Source: Cyanophora paradoxa (lineage: Eukaryota > Glaucocystophyceae > Cyanophorales > Cyanophoraceae). From it: 64,000 bases of DNA. Below, piece by piece: positions 33,468 to 44,678 of the stretch; position 1 is the first letter of the stretch; each line of letters opens with the position of its first letter. The stretch is taken from the NCBI GenBank assembly GCA_004431415.1, contig QPMI01000685.1, positions 1 through 64,000 on the forward strand, given 5' to 3'. The position numbers were made by a program, and so were the translations under genes. The notes beneath the pieces are model-generated. The model searched no databases. It was given only the letters and a program-made list of their open reading frames with translations, and was not told where the DNA came from.

Positions 33468-35539
33468 ATGGATGCGGATGGGCTGGAGGCGCTCGCTCGG
33501 ACGCTGTCCGACAAGAAGGTCTGCCGGCAGCGCGCCCCTTCACCCACGCCGCCCCCGCTCACGCGCAGCAGGCGGACTGGGAGAGGAGGAGGGACGCCTG
33601 CCGGGCGCTGTCGCATCTGTCGGCGTCGGGCGCGCCGTCTGACCAGCAGCTGCTCTCGGAGAACGCGCGGGCGGTCGGATCGGCGCTGGCGGTCGCTCTG
33701 GCGGACCTCCGCTCGTCGGTCGTGCTCGAGGCTGCTCAGAGTGCGCCCCTCCGCCCTCGAATCGCGCTGCCGACCGCCGCCGACGATCGCGGCGCGCAGC
33801 GGTCGCCGCCGTCTTCCGGGGGCCGGAGGGCGAGCCCGGGGGCCGCCTGGCGCCGGCCCTCGTGCGCACGGCCGCCGACGTCGTCATCCCCGCCCTCCTC
33901 AAGCAGGCACGCCCGCCCCGCCGCCGGCCGCCCCGGCGTGTCGCTCACCGGCGCCCCGGGGCGGCAGGCCTGCTCGGGGAACAGCGTCATCGCCGGCATC
34001 TGCACCCGCGCCCTCGAGAGCCTCATCAGCCGCTGCCACGACTGCCGCCTCCTCAGCCGCCTCTGCGACTCGGGCGGGGACGGGGTGCGCGGGAGCGAGC
34101 CGCCTCCGCCGGCGGCCGCGGCGTAACCCCGGCCCCGCAGAGGAGCGACATCCTGCAGCTCTGCATCGTCGAGAACGTCGTCGTCGCCCTCCGCTGCTTC
34201 CCACAGACCGGTGCCCCCCGCGAGCCGCCCCCCGCAGCCCCCGCGCCCTCGCTGACCGGGGGGCGGCGGGGGGGCAGAGCTGGTGAAGGCGGGGGACGTG
34301 CTCGAGGCGGCGGTGCGGCGGGCGCTCGGCGACCCGTCGGCGCCCGTCCGCACCACCGCCCGCGTCGCCTACGGCTACCTCCTCAAGCACCTCCCCGAGC
34401 GCGCCAGGAGGCACGCACGACCCCCCGCCCGCCCCCGAGCCCCGCCGGCCCCGTCCCCGTCCCCGCTGACGTGCGCGCAGGGTCTTCGGCTCGTCGGACG
34501 CGCCGCTGCAGAAGCTGCTGGCGGCGGTGCGGCCCGGGGATTTGCCGGACGGGCTCGCGGCGGCCGGCCCGGGCCTCCCCGCCGCGAGCCTCGCCCTCTC
34601 GGGGGTCTCCCTGGGCTCGCCCCTCGCCTCCACCCGCCGCCGCCGCGCCCCCGTCTGCCTCTCGCCGACCCCCGAGGCTGCCCCCGAGCCCGTCCCCTCC
34701 CTCTCCAGCCCCTCCCGCTCCCGCACCCTCCGCCGCGGCCCCGGCGCCGGGGTCGAGCGGCCGACGACGGACCGGCCGGGGCCGCACCAGCGGGGGGAGC
34801 CGCCCGTGGTGCGCGACCGTGGGGCCGTCCGCTCGGACCCGGGCCTGCTCTCCCGCGCCCGCCGCGGCGTCCTCGAGGGGGTCGCCATCCCCGCCGAGCA
34901 CCGTGCGCGCCCTGCCTGCCCCGCACGCTTCCTCGCCCTCCGCCGTGCCCCCTGACGGCGTGGCCTCTCAGGGAGCGACGCGTTCCCGCCCCTCGTCACC
35001 CCCCGCTGGGAGGCCCCCGCCCCGCTCGCCCCGCACGCCCCCTCCGAGCCCTTCTCGCCCCCCCGGCCCTCTCCGCGCGCCGCCGCGCCGACGCGAGGGC
35101 GTACCCCGAGCCGCTGGGCCCGCCCTCGCCCAAGGAGGAGTCCCCCGCGCCGACGCCGGCGCGCATGGCCGGCGCCAACCGCGCCCGCCGCCGCGTCGGC
35201 GAGCCCGAGTGGACGTCGACACCGGGGTGCGCTTGGGCCCGGCCCCCGCCTGCTGCTCTTGTGCGCCCCGATGCTGACCCGGGGGCGGCGCAGCTCGCGC
35301 GCCGGCTCGGCGTGGTGGGAGAGCCCGGCGGGCACGCCGGCGGCGGCCGCGGCGCAGGGCGCGGGAGGCCGCGGGAGCTGGCGCCCGTGCCCCTCCCCAT
35401 GCCCTGGGACGCCGACTGGCCCGAGGCGAGCCCGGCGAGGGCCCGGGAGGCGCCCGGCGGCTGGCGCCTGGTGCCCCACCCGCCGCCGCCCGGCCCGCCC
35501 CGCACGCACACCCTCGTCGCCATCGGCATCGCAAGCTGA
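33468..35539 (+). CDS. TOG/CLASP-N-like helical-repeat protein
   Basis: CLASP/TOG domains bind tubulin and control microtubule growth. M-D-A-D-G-L-E-A-L-A-R-T-L-S-D-K-K is spliced to D-W-E-R-R-R-D-A-C-R-A-L-S-H-L, the usual opening helix pair of a CLASP N-terminal TOG array. Then come V-G-S-A-L-A-V-A-L-A-D-L-R-S-S-V-V-L-E-A, A-L-V-R-T-A-A-D-V-V-I-P-A-L-L-K, V-I-A-G-I-C-T-R-A-L-E-S-L-I-S-R, D-I-L-Q-L-C-I-V-E-N-V-V-V-A-L and V-R-T-T-A-R-V-A-Y-G-Y-L-L-K-H-L-P-E-R. The C-terminal part is Pro/Ser/Arg-rich, again like CLASP linkers. One intron ends CCGCTGACGTGCGCAG. Crescerin-type TOG proteins of flagella are an alternative. Confidence 0.6.
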
Positions 35540-36575
35540 CGCCTCGGACGCGCTTCGTCCCTCTTCTTTGAATTCCTGCGTTTGCTTCTTGGAGTCTCCA
35601 TTTTTGCAGGACGATCCGGGTTTCTTTTTGTTCTTGGGGTTTTTCTATGCTCGATATGAGTGTTTGTGAGTGACATATCGCAGACTTATTAGTATGCAGT
35701 GCGGACACGCGGACACTGACTCTCATATGCAGTTCTAGTCTATCTTTTTCATCCATGTCACATACTATAAATACCTACGGGCCCCAGGGCTTTATTCAAT
35801 AATTAAGTGCTATCGATTCAGATGCATATGTGCTCGCTGAGTCATTTATCAACAAGGAAGTAGGATCTGCCGACGATATCAGTGGTACTGGTAGTACTAG
35901 TGTACATAAAAACATAAAAATCCTTTTGGTAACGACTTCGAAGAATTGGCAGCATGCCGACGTCGACGACCGCAAGGCCTACTAGGCTAGGCCGCGCCTA
36001 GCTAAAGGAAATGATCATGAATATTCGAATTTGACGACTCCGGACAGATCCAGATTTGAGCTCGAGTTTGATCGAGCCTCGGAGGCTCTCTCGAGCTCTA
36101 GATCTGATCATGATCATGAGAGGGGCCGCGGTCGCGGGCCCGGCCCGGGCCGCCCGGCCCCGGAATTCGAACGTTATATATAATTAACGTTAACGCAAAC
36201 GCATTCGAATTCGAACGCGAGCCGGCGCCGCCAGCTGCAGGCCGGCCGCGGTCGCGCCGCGCCGTGCGCATGCCGGAAGCCCGCGCGCGGCCGCGCGCGC
36301 CGGTGCCGGCCGTGGCCGGCGCCATGGGGCGGTAGTGCACGTGCTTGCAGGGAGGTTGGGAGGGGTGGGGGGGGGGGGCGCTTGGGCGGGTACGTAGTGA
36401 AATTAAGCGAAGGCTGGCTCGATGAGTTTCCTGGATACCTGGCTGGTTCGATGTCGACGCGCGTGCACTGCTCTCTCTCCACTGAGACGAGTTGCGTAGA
36501 ACCAGGCGTCGACCCAGATCTGGCTCCTCGTCGCATTAGCGTTCCTGGTTCGAAAGTGCTTCCAGAGGAGGCGGC
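35540..36575. other. Spacer
   Basis: AT-richer than the genes. No gene found. It contains GATCATGATCATGA (near 36100-36118) and clusters of TTCGAA, GAATTC and GTTAAC palindromes near 36160-36220. Confidence 0.45.
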
Positions 36576-37671
36576 GCGTGAATGCAGCCGAGGAGGCAGA
36601 GAAGCTGCTGGCGGCGCTGACGGCGAGCGGCAAATCTGAGGAGATCCAAGGCGCCATCGACGCGCTCGAGCAGTCCGACGACTTTGACGGCGTGGAGCAG
36701 GCACGCGAGTTTGCTTTAGCTATTGTAGACGCTGTTCATCGCTAGCAGGTTTGTGCCCGCGTCGGAGAGCGGCTGGAGGACGTGACGCGGAAGCTCGACG
36801 GCGACGATGCTGACAAGTGCGTTTTGCGTCATTCGATGCCGCTGGCGTTGATCGCGGCGCGCCCGACCGACAGAATGGACGCCTGCCACACCCTAGCCTT
36901 CATTCTGCAGCTCCGCCGCGTGCAGAAGCGCCTGCTGGCGGTGCGCGCTCGAAAGCAACCCCCAGCGCGCTTAGCTTCACGTCACGCGCTCCCGGAGCTC
37001 AAGTGTAGAGCTCTAGCCGGAGGCTTAGATGGCACTCTAGACTAAAAAAAGTGCGGGCCTGGCCCTCCGGATACCGCCCTCACGCCGCGCCGCAGATGCC
37101 CTCTGCGATCGCAAAGGTCTCCGAGCTGCTCGAGAAGGAATCTCCGCCCGGCATCCAGGAGCGCGCCATGGCCGTGCTGGTGCGTACCCTCCGGCGCCCC
37201 TCGTACGTATACCCCGACCGCTTATGCGGTACCCCAGAACGCGGTGCTGGACGCGGCGAAGTTTGAGGACGTCACGCGGATGCGAGAGGCCGGAGTGGAC
37301 AAGCGCGTCGCCCGGCTCGCCCTCAGCGTTCAGGCGCGCTGTACCCCCCAGGGCTTGCGTGTACCCCCTCACGCCCCTCGCAGGAGGTCCGCGGCAAGTC
37401 GGAGCTGCGCAAGCTCACGGAGCGGTGCGCGGCGCTCGCGATTCCATCGCATCCGCCCAGGCCGGAGCCGAGCCCGCCCGGCAGGTACATGACCACCCTT
37501 CTGGACATTATGGAAGAGGAGAAGCAGAAGGGGGAGAAGAAGGCGCGGAGGCGGGCCGGCGCGGCGGGGGCCGGCGCGGATGGCGCGGCGGACGCCATCA
37601 AGGAGGGGCAGGCGCCGGCGGCGAAGGCCGAGGACGACGTCGACGTGGCCGGCAAGGAGAAAGGCCAGTAG
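36576..37671 (+). CDS. Unknown all-helical cytosolic protein (5' exon uncertain)
   Basis: Not recognised. Exons read A-E-E-A-E-K-L-L-A-A-L-T-A-S-G-K-S-E-E-I-Q-G-A-I-D, then V-C-A-R-V-G-E-R-L-E-D-V-T-R-K-L-D, a short exon near 36915 ending K-R-L-L-A-V, M-P-S-A-I-A-K-V-S-E-L-L-E-K-E-S-P-P, V-L-D-A-A-K-F-E-D-V-T-R-M-R-E-A, E-V-R-G-K-S-E-L-R-K-L-T-E-R-C-A-A-L, and a charged Ala/Lys tail ending D-V-A-G-K-E-K-G-Q. The intron after D-G-V-E-Q begins GCACGCG, another probable GC donor. The repeated helix-pair spacing suggests an alpha-solenoid. The first exon with the start codon was not identified. Confidence 0.5.
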
Positions 37672-37811
37672 GGTTAGAATTCGAAGGACCTGATCCTCTT
37701 AGAGTCTTGAAGACTGCGCCCGTGTGTGCGCAAGCAAAACGTTGACGTGCGCGCGTTCCCTCGTCTTCAGAGGCTGGCCGAGGGAGGGCGGCCGCGGGCG
37801 CCGTGCTCGCG

Positions 37812-38734
37812 CTAGGACGGGGGCGGCGGGGCGATGCCCAGGAGGGCGAGGGTGCGCTCGTGGCGGCGCCCCTTGAAGAACTTCTCCAGCGCCGCCGCGA
37901 ACGGCTCCTCCCCTGGGGGCCTCATCGTGAGGCGCGCCGAGTGTCGCGCGCGGGGGCGGGAGGGCCGGGCGCGGACCGGAGGCGGGGGCGGCGGCGAGGT
38001 CGAAGAGGGTCATGCAGGCGGAGAACTTGAGGTCGTCGGGGGGCCCGAAGAGCAGCACGGCGCTCGCCGTCTTCGCCTCCAGCGCCAGCGCCGTCACCTG
38101 CGCGCCCGCCGGCATCGGCGGCCGCCTCGCAAATTGAAGAATGAAATTTGATCGGACCTCGCGGAGGCGGGGTCCGAGGAGCGGGTGCGCGAGGTACGCG
38201 CGGGCCTCGTCCAGCGACGCGATGCCGAAGTGGCGCGACTTGGCGCTCGTGCCCAGGCTGCGCAGCTGCGGGAAGATAAACCTGCCGCCGCCCGCGCGCC
38301 CGGGTCGAATGTTAACGTCCGAGGGGAGCGGCTCGGGTAGGCGGGCGGATCGCGACGAACCACATCCAGTGCGATGTCTTCTTGCCCGCGCGCATCTCAC
38401 GGAGAACACGGGGCCATGCCGGCTCCTGAGCCTGCACGAAGCGCCGCAGCTGGAAGGGGTCGCTGCCCGCAGCCGCAGCCGGAGTCGATGTTGCTGTCCC
38501 TCCAGAGTTCACGTGCGGCGGAATGCCGTCCTCCTCGTCGGAGGGATGCGCTGCTGCTGACGCGGCGGCCGCGGCAGGCCGTACGCGTGTGATCGTCCGA
38601 CCCGCGGGCGCGGCTGGACGCGCAGTGCCAGCTGCGGCCGGAAGTGCTGCAAACCTGGATGCTGGAGCTGCCGGTCTGCTTGGCTTGGCTGCCAGCGGCG
38701 GTGGCGCCGCGAACGCGGGCCGGGTCGAGGTCAT
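37812..38734 (-). CDS. DUF1810 family protein
   Basis: A widespread family of unknown function, common in bacteria and some algae. An Ala/Pro-rich N-terminus (M-T-S-T-R-P-A-F-A-A-P-P) precedes D-P-F-Q-L-R-R-F-V-Q-A-Q-E-P-A-W, K-K-T-S-H-W-M-W-F-I-F-P-Q-L (made by splicing out 38282-38360), H-F-G-I-A-S-L-D-E-A-R-A-Y-L-A-H-P-L-L-G, A-S-A-V-L-L-F-G-P-P-D-D-L-K-F and the C-terminal E-P-F-A-A-A-L-E-K-F-F-K-G-R-H. The S-H-W-M-W-F-(I)-F-P-Q-L block is the family signature and is restored exactly only by this intron. Family members are usually intronless bacterial proteins of about 140-150 aa; here the domain has a long extra N-terminus. A start at 38764 is also possible. Confidence 0.85.
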
Positions 38735-39549
38735 ATGCGCCTGCCGCGGCCCTCCAACGTTCATCCGCAGCTGCAGTGACGTGCGCAGCTAACGATGCCA
38801 ATGGTCTTGAAAGTTTGAGCGGCTCGCTGACGGGCGGAGGTGTGATTGAGCAGGTCTGATCGCTCGGATCGGCCGCTCCTGGGCCTGCAAGCTCTTCCGA
38901 TCCTGGCTAGCGTGTTGCAGGTTCTGTGCTGAGCTTGCGATGCCTTCTGCGGGCTGTGAGCGAGGCTGTGAGCGAGGGGGAGCTGCGAGCTGCGAGCGGA
39001 GGTGAGCGCTCCTGCGCCGCGTACGCATGCACATTGCACCTGGATCGCGCTACAGTTGCAGATCGTGCCAGGGAAGTCAGCTGCAGGGGCTTTGGGGTGG
39101 GCAGTCAGCGGCGTTGGGTTGTACCCCCGGCCCAGCTCATGAGCCTCATGTCAGCCTCGTACGCGTGAATCTCGACAATTACGGCGGAGCGCCGACGTCG
39201 ACGCGTACGTATATACGGCGCCTCCGGCCCTGCAGCTGCCGAGTTCGGGCCATGGCCAGCCCCGCGCGCCCGCGCGCATGCGCAGTATACGTCGACGTCC
39301 CTCGAGCTCATGATCAATTGCAAATTATTAAAGCCCCGAAATTAATTAAAGACGCTCGAGGCCGTCCTTCCAGTCTAGTTTTGCATGGCGCGATAGTCCC
39401 GGAGTCCAGGCCAGCCCTTCAAGGCTTCAATTTGCGGCCTGCCTGATAAAGGCGGGGGCTTTTGTTCGCAGCCTGAAGAAGCATCCGCGGCCGGAGGATA
39501 GTATTCGAGGCTAGCGACAGCATACATGTACATAAGCATGCCTAGCGCT
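38735..39549. other. Spacer
   Basis: No gene supported. It has many CTGCAG, GTCGAC, GAGCTC and GTACGTA words, and GTGAGCGAGGCTGTGAGCGAGG is a short tandem near 38955. Confidence 0.4.
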
Positions 39550-41344
39550 TCAAGGCCAGGAGGACTGCGGCGGCGGCTCTTCGCGATCCGCGCCATCGCC
39601 GGCGCCGACCGCCCCGTCGGCCTCCGCGCCTGCCGCCGCCGGCGCCGTGGACGGGGCCGGCGCGTCCCACTGAGCGGGCGGGGCCGGCGCGTCCCACTGC
39701 GCGGGCGGGGCCGGCACATCCCACTGCGCGGGTGGCTGCCCGAGCGGTGCCGCCAGAGGCATAGTAGCGGGCCACGAGGGGGGTGGAGGGTAGCCTGGGT
39801 AGGGGTACGCGTAGAACGGGACCTGCGAGCAGTCGACGGCCCCGCAGCAGTGGGGGCAGAGGCCGACCTGCGGAGCAAGGGGCCGGGCCGCGTCTCGCAC
39901 AGATCTGGAGGGGTACGAGGAAGGGAAGAGGCCGCGCACCCCGGGCTGGCTGGAGGGGAGGAGCGGAGGCGGCCGGCTCGCGGGGCCCCTGACGGCGAGG
40001 GGCAGCCCGGGGGGTCGGTAGGGCCCCGTCGGCTGCCCTCGCGCCTCCCGCTCGGCCGGCGGCGGCGGCGGAGCCAGCTGCAGGCCCGGGGGACGGTACG
40101 GGCGCGCGGGTCGCGCGGGGGCAGAAGCCGGGGCGGGAGCAGGGGCGGGGGCGCCTGCAGGCGGCTCCAGAGCATCGCCGGCTGGAGGAGCGGCCTCCTC
40201 GGGGGGCGCAGGCCAGCCGGCGGAAGGGGCTGGGCCGCCTCCAGGGGGTGGGGCGTACGGCCGGGGCGCAGCGAGCGCGGGGAAACCCGAAAGGTGCGAT
40301 GGGGCCGGCAGGCTGTACCCGGGAGGCAAGTCGTGCGGGTGTACGGCCGAAGGCTGGTCGACAGCGACGGGGGGCGAATCGGAGGGGAGGAGGGTAGTAG
40401 TGCGGGACGATGAGGGGGGGGCAAAGTTGTCAGACTCCGCGGGTGGGGCGGGAGGGGCGCGGGCAAGGGATCCGGACTGTGACGGAAGGGGCGGGAAAGC
40501 GCTCGAGCTCGAGGCGCCGGGTGCCGCTGCGGAGCCGTCAGCTCGTCCCGCGCCGGACGACAGGGCGCAGGGGGCGGCGCCGGCACCGTACCAGTTCCGG
40601 GGCCCGTGGCGGCCTGCAGCTGGCCCCAGGCCGGGAGCGGGAGGGCGGCGGCGGGGGCGGAGAAGACGGGCAGAGGGGCGGGGGCCGCGGGCTGCGGGGC
40701 GGGCTTGCTGGCCGAGCGGCCGCCCTGCTTGGCGGAGGCGGCCGGCTTGGGCTTTGGCTTCGCCGCCTCCAGCGCCCTCCTGCGGCCCCGGCCCCGACCT
40801 CAGCGGCGCAGAAGACAGTTCAGTGAGGAATAAACATCGGAGCGCGCCTCTGCGCCTCCGCGCGCTGCTTGTGCGCCTCGCTCTGAATGTGCTGCCGCGC
40901 CGTGCATGTGATTAGCTGTCGAGAAAAGGATCTTGTGGAAGATTTAAAAAGAGAGAAGAGCACCTGCTCGAGCTGCTGGGCGCTGTTGAACTGCTTCGAG
41001 CAGAGCTCGCAGCGGCCGCGGATGGGCAGCGCGCGGGCGGGCTCGGCGGCAGGGGCGGCGGGGCGGGCGGGCGGCGGACGGCCGCGGGAGCGGTCGCGAT
41101 CGGCGCGCGGGCGGCTCGAGCTCAGCGGGCTCCTCGGGCTCCTCGGGCGGGGCGCTGGGGGCGAGGGCGCGGCGGGGGCGGGCTTGGCGTCGCCGGCTAT
41201 CGCCGCATCGCCCGGCTTCGCGTGCTCGGAGCGCGGCGGGCGGCGGGTCTCCTTGCCGGGCCGGCAGACCGTGTGGCCCCGCACGGCCCCTCCGCACTGC
41301 GGGCACAGCACGCCCCCCACGCGCCGCCCGGCCTCCCGCTTCAT
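39550..41344 (-). CDS. C2H2 (matrin/U1-like) zinc-finger protein with Pro-rich tail and AQWDAPAPP repeats
   Basis: The N-terminal exon M-K-R-E-A-G-R-R-V-G-G-V-L-C-P-Q-C-G-G-A-V contains one CxxC pair. Then comes an Arg/Ser/Pro-rich part and the finger C-E-L-C-S-K-Q-F-N-S-A-Q-Q-L-E-Q, joined to H-I-Q-S-E-A-H-K-Q-R-A-E-A. Its C-x2-C...H-x5-H spacing is that of RNA-binding matrin/U1C-type fingers. The rest is Pro/Ala-rich, has another CPHCC-like pair (G-L-C-P-H-C-C-G), and ends in three 9-residue repeats P-A-P-P-A-Q-W-D-(V/A) encoded by 27-bp units at 39653-39735. An RNA-processing role is inferred from the finger type only. The initiating exon may lie further upstream (an acceptor GGGCGCAG precedes N-K-M-K-R-E). 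Confidence 0.6.
39653..39735. repeat. Three 27-bp tandem repeats coding P-A-P-P-A-Q-W-D-x
   Basis: Three successive 27-bp units, GGGGCCGGCGCGTCCCACTG and variants followed by GCGGGC-type bases, lie in frame within the minus-strand zinc-finger gene. Confidence 0.85.
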
Positions 41345-42130
41345 CTTGTTCCTGCGCCCAAAACCCAAAGGTCGTGCTTCAGCTAAAGTAGGTTATGTAA
41401 GAGAGAGCCAAAAAAGGATCCTTCAGAATTCACCAACAAGTCTTGTGCAAAGCCGCGCTGCAATCGCCCGAGCAGTCGACCTCGACGAACCTGCACGAGT
41501 GAGTTAATATTCATGGCGAACGGCATCTCACGAACGCTGGCTCACTCCTCGTTCGGCTTGATCGTTTCGCGGCAGCCGACTGCGAGACACGGGCGGCACG
41601 CAGGGTCCGCTGGAGCTGGCTGAACCGCCGGTGCGCTCGAAGACGGCGTCACAAGGGCAGCGCGTTCTGCCGCCCCGAGGGCGCTGCCCGCGGCCGCCGC
41701 CGGATTCGACCACGAGCGGTTAGGGGCCGCGTGTACTTCGACTGCAGCTGGATTGATATCACCCTGCACGTGAGGACGCCCGGTAACCTGTACCGATGCG
41801 TCTGATGCCTGCTGCCCTCCTCGTGATTGTCCTCGCTGCCCTCCGGTACCGGTATCCCTCCCGTCTGCCAGAGGACGCTGCAATCAGCTGCGCCCTCGCG
41901 ATCGCCGCGCTCGATGCGTGATGCTCTGATCATGACAGTCACGCACCCGACGGCGACGCCGATCGAACCATTTCTGGAGGGGGGCTGGCCGCCGCACAGC
42001 AGGGTGGAGCGCCGCCGCTCACCACCGGGTCGGTTGGAGCTTTTGCAGCCTGGGCCGAGCGCGAGACCTTCCAGAAGAGAAATCAGAGCAGATAGACGGT
42101 CGCAGCAGCGTTCTGGAACTTTAGACCTGA

Positions 42131-43123
42131 TCATTTGACGCCCCGCGAGTGACGCCTTCCGCGGAACTGTCGATTTGGCCTCCAGATGTTTCTCCCGCAC
42201 AAGGCTTCGACCTCTGCGTTTTTGTCAGTACTGCGCATCGGCAGATTATATATAAGAGCAAGCGGTCGCGGGCGACGCGCCTGCTTGCAATTGCTCTCCG
42301 TATGCTCCAAAGCTGGCACTGCTCTAGATCTTGACTTCTGAAGCTGGCGGGCCTTCGCATTTGAAACGTTAACTTGCTGGCCCGAACTCACACTCGAGCT
42401 CACGATCGTCTTTGGTGCTGAAGCAGTTGTCGATGTCGAATCTGCGGCCTGGATCCGGAAGCCCAACAGGTGAGCGAGATTCTGCAATAGTGGCGGCAAC
42501 CGCACCTGTGGAGATACCGATGCGGCAGCAGAAGTCGATGTCGACTGCCGAATGCTGGACGACCCCGATGCTGCTGCCGTCTTGACTAGCTTCTGCTGCT
42601 GCGATTGCCGATCCTTCACATGTACAGAGGCACGCGGCTCCGATCGCTTATCTGATTTGTTGCTCGCCGACACTGGGACAGCGGGAGGGCGACGCCGGTA
42701 TCCGCAGAAGTAGAGCGCGTTGGGGTCCATGCAATACGAACACAGGCTGTGGTACTCCTCGCGACCGGGCTTGAACCACCGGCTGCATTTCAAACAGAAG
42801 ATCCGGTTAGCGAGCTTGTAGAGCTTCTTCAGCAGCTGTCGCGGGGTCGAAGAAGAGGGTACATCGGGCTTCACGATTTTGGCCTTGCCGCAAAAAATCC
42901 TCGCGCTGCAAGACGGGCACTGTTCGAAGAACTTGCGGGCGGTGAACGTTGCTTTGCACGCAAGGCAGCAGTTGTTGGATCTAAGTGTGAAGGCTTCTTC
43001 GATATCCTGCTGCGAGTCTTCTGGCTGCGGGGAGGTTTCGACGGGTGCGCATTCCTCCATGACCGACGCCACCAGCTTTTCAGAGACTTCGGGGGGAACA
43101 GGGGGGACTTGATGGCCCTCCAC
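42131..43123 (-). CDS. Cysteine-rich array protein, type b (copy 2)
   Basis: A 330-codon open frame without introns up to its stop. M-E-G-H-Q-V-P-P-V-P-P leads into two modules of paired CxxC: C-C-L-A-C-K-A-T-F-x6-F-E-Q-C-P-S-C-S-A-R-I-F-C-G, then C-L-K-C-S-R-W-F...C-S-Y-C...L-Y-F-C-G. Between them P-R-Q-L-L-K-K-L-Y-K-L-A matches P-R-H-T-L-K-K-M-Y-K-K-A in the gene at 45344-46764. The C-terminal half is Ser/Gln-rich. Each module could bind zinc as a ribbon. The gene may continue by splicing to 41542 (a frame ending R-E-T-I-K-P-N-E-E); unlike its paralogue, no TPR-like exon is visible. It is the last member of a same-strand array. Confidence 0.7.
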   Translation of the reverse strand: MEGHQVPPVPPEVSEKLVASVMEECAPVETSPQPEDSQQDIEEAFTLRSNNCCLACKATFTARKFFEQCPSCSARIFCGKAKIVKPDVPSSSTPRQLLKKLYKLANRIFCLKCSRWFKPGREEYHSLCSYCMDPNALYFCGYRRRPPAVPVSASNKSDKRSEPRASVHVKDRQSQQQKLVKTAAASGSSSIRQSTSTSAAASVSPQVRLPPLLQNLAHLLGFRIQAADSTSTTASAPKTIVSSSVSSGQQVNVSNAKARQLQKSRSRAVPALEHTESNCKQARRPRPLALIYNLPMRSTDKNAEVEALCGRNIWRPNRQFRGRRHSRGVK

Positions 43124-43211
43124 GGCAAGGCTGCTTGCACAGTAACACCGCCAAAGAAGAGCCCTGGCGGTGTGGTCATGAGACAGTTCGAGCTCGCGCT
43201 ACATGACATAA

Positions 43212-44678
43212 TCACGTGCACCTTCGAAGAAATTCAGCCATAATCCTCGAAGACCCGACGGAGTGCCGGAGGCGCATAATGCGAGGGATGATCTCGGAGT
43301 CGACTTCTCGCACAACATCTTCATAAATATCGCAGATGCCCCAACAAACTGCAAATATCGCGAAGGTCGATACAAATCCAGCGTCACCAATGCATGCACA
43401 TGCATATGCATGAAAAGCAGCATCGAACCGACTCGCTCGTAGCGGGACCGGATGCAGTCGGGGTGACGAAGAATGACATGCTCAAGCGCATACATGGCCC
43501 AGTCATAGAAGCGTTGTTTCAAGCACCACGATGCAACCACCTGCAAAACAAGATGCAAAAACGGATGTTACAATAATGATCAATGGAAATGGTAGCTATA
43601 TGTATGCGAGTACTGCTAAGAGGCCACGCATACACACCCTGTCTTCGTCGTCTTCCAGCGCAACGTCACTGATCGTGATGGGGTCGAATGCTCGCAGCAG
43701 GGCTTCGTCGGACACAGACGGTTTTCGAATGCCGACAAATAGTCGCGCTGAGCTCAAGCACATTGGGCAGGATGCAAAGAACGACTTCGGCGGGAAATCA
43801 GCTCTGCACACAATGCACGAGCTCGTCTCCGGCAGGCTGAACATGCTTTCAATCGAATCTCGTGGTACTTCCTTTCCAGGAATGACCGGAAGTCCTTGGT
43901 AGTGGTCGACGACCGGCACTTGCGTCGCTCGATCAAGCATCGATTTCAACGCCGACGCGTCTTCACGGTGCAGCCTTGTCGAGAGGGGCTGCTGCAACAT
44001 TCGTTGAACGGAAGCTGCTTTCTCCTCGTTGAGGCGAAGCAACGAGGGCGGCGGAGAATCGCTGCACTTCGCATCTCCACAGAAAAGAAGACACCAGCAG
44101 CCGGGACACCTCGCGTAGAAGTTGCTAGCATTCACTGCCGTGAGACATTCAGGACATCTCAACCGCTGCAAGAGCGTGAAGTCTTCTTCAAGCTCCTTTT
44201 TCGACACCTTGAGCTCCGTGACCGACATGCCCCGAATAAACGGAAGGGGTAGCTGTTCTGGCTCTGCGGCTGCTGCAGCTGCCTGCGAGATTTGCGATTG
44301 CAATCGACCAAAATTTACTTGCATTGTCTGTGAATGTGCATTTATATATGCTCGAACATGTGTCAGCCTGCGGAATCAACTTTAATGATCAGCTTCATGA
44401 AAATGATTTTCTTTGTTAGAATATACGTATACATGATGCGAACTCACACTGAATCGAAAAACGTCACCACGCGGTCTGTTAGCAGATCGGGTTCCATCGA
44501 CCTTAGATGGACTGCGAGCGACAGCGAGTTTGGAATGATCGCCACGCCAAAAGCGTCGTGTTCGGCTATGCTCTTCCCTGACGGCATCCAAGCTCAAGGC
44601 ATTAGTACGCATACTCGGGGGTTTCACGTGCAGGAGGAAGGAAGCTGTAACGCACGAAGCGAGTCGAATTGGCCGCAA
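43212..44678 (-). CDS. Cysteine-rich plus TPR-like array protein, type a (copy 2)
   Basis: The main exon (about 44324-43650) has module 1 C-P-E-C-L-T-A-V-N-A-S-N-F-Y-A-R-C-P-G-C...F-C-G and module 2 C-I-V-C-R-A-D-F...F-F-A-S-C-P-M-C...F-V-G. Next comes L-L-R-A-F-D-P-I-T-I-S-D-V-A-L-E-D-D-E-D-R-V, where an intron begins. The next exon reads C-L-K-Q-R-F-Y-D-W-A-M-Y-A-L-E-H-V-I-L-R-H-P-D-C-I-R-S-R-Y-E-R-V, shaped like a TPR helix pair. The last is A-V-C-W-G-I-C-D-I-Y-E-D-V-V-R-E-V-D-S-E-I-I, ending in L-R-R-C-T. Every exon has a counterpart in the gene at 46823-47830. An upstream exon at 44382-44678 is likely but its junction is not certain. Confidence 0.7.

Noticed and set aside
39653-39735. 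27-bp repeats as a regulatory minisatellite
   Set aside because: The unit is a multiple of three, in frame with the zinc-finger gene and codes a clean 9-residue repeat, so a coding repeat explains it.
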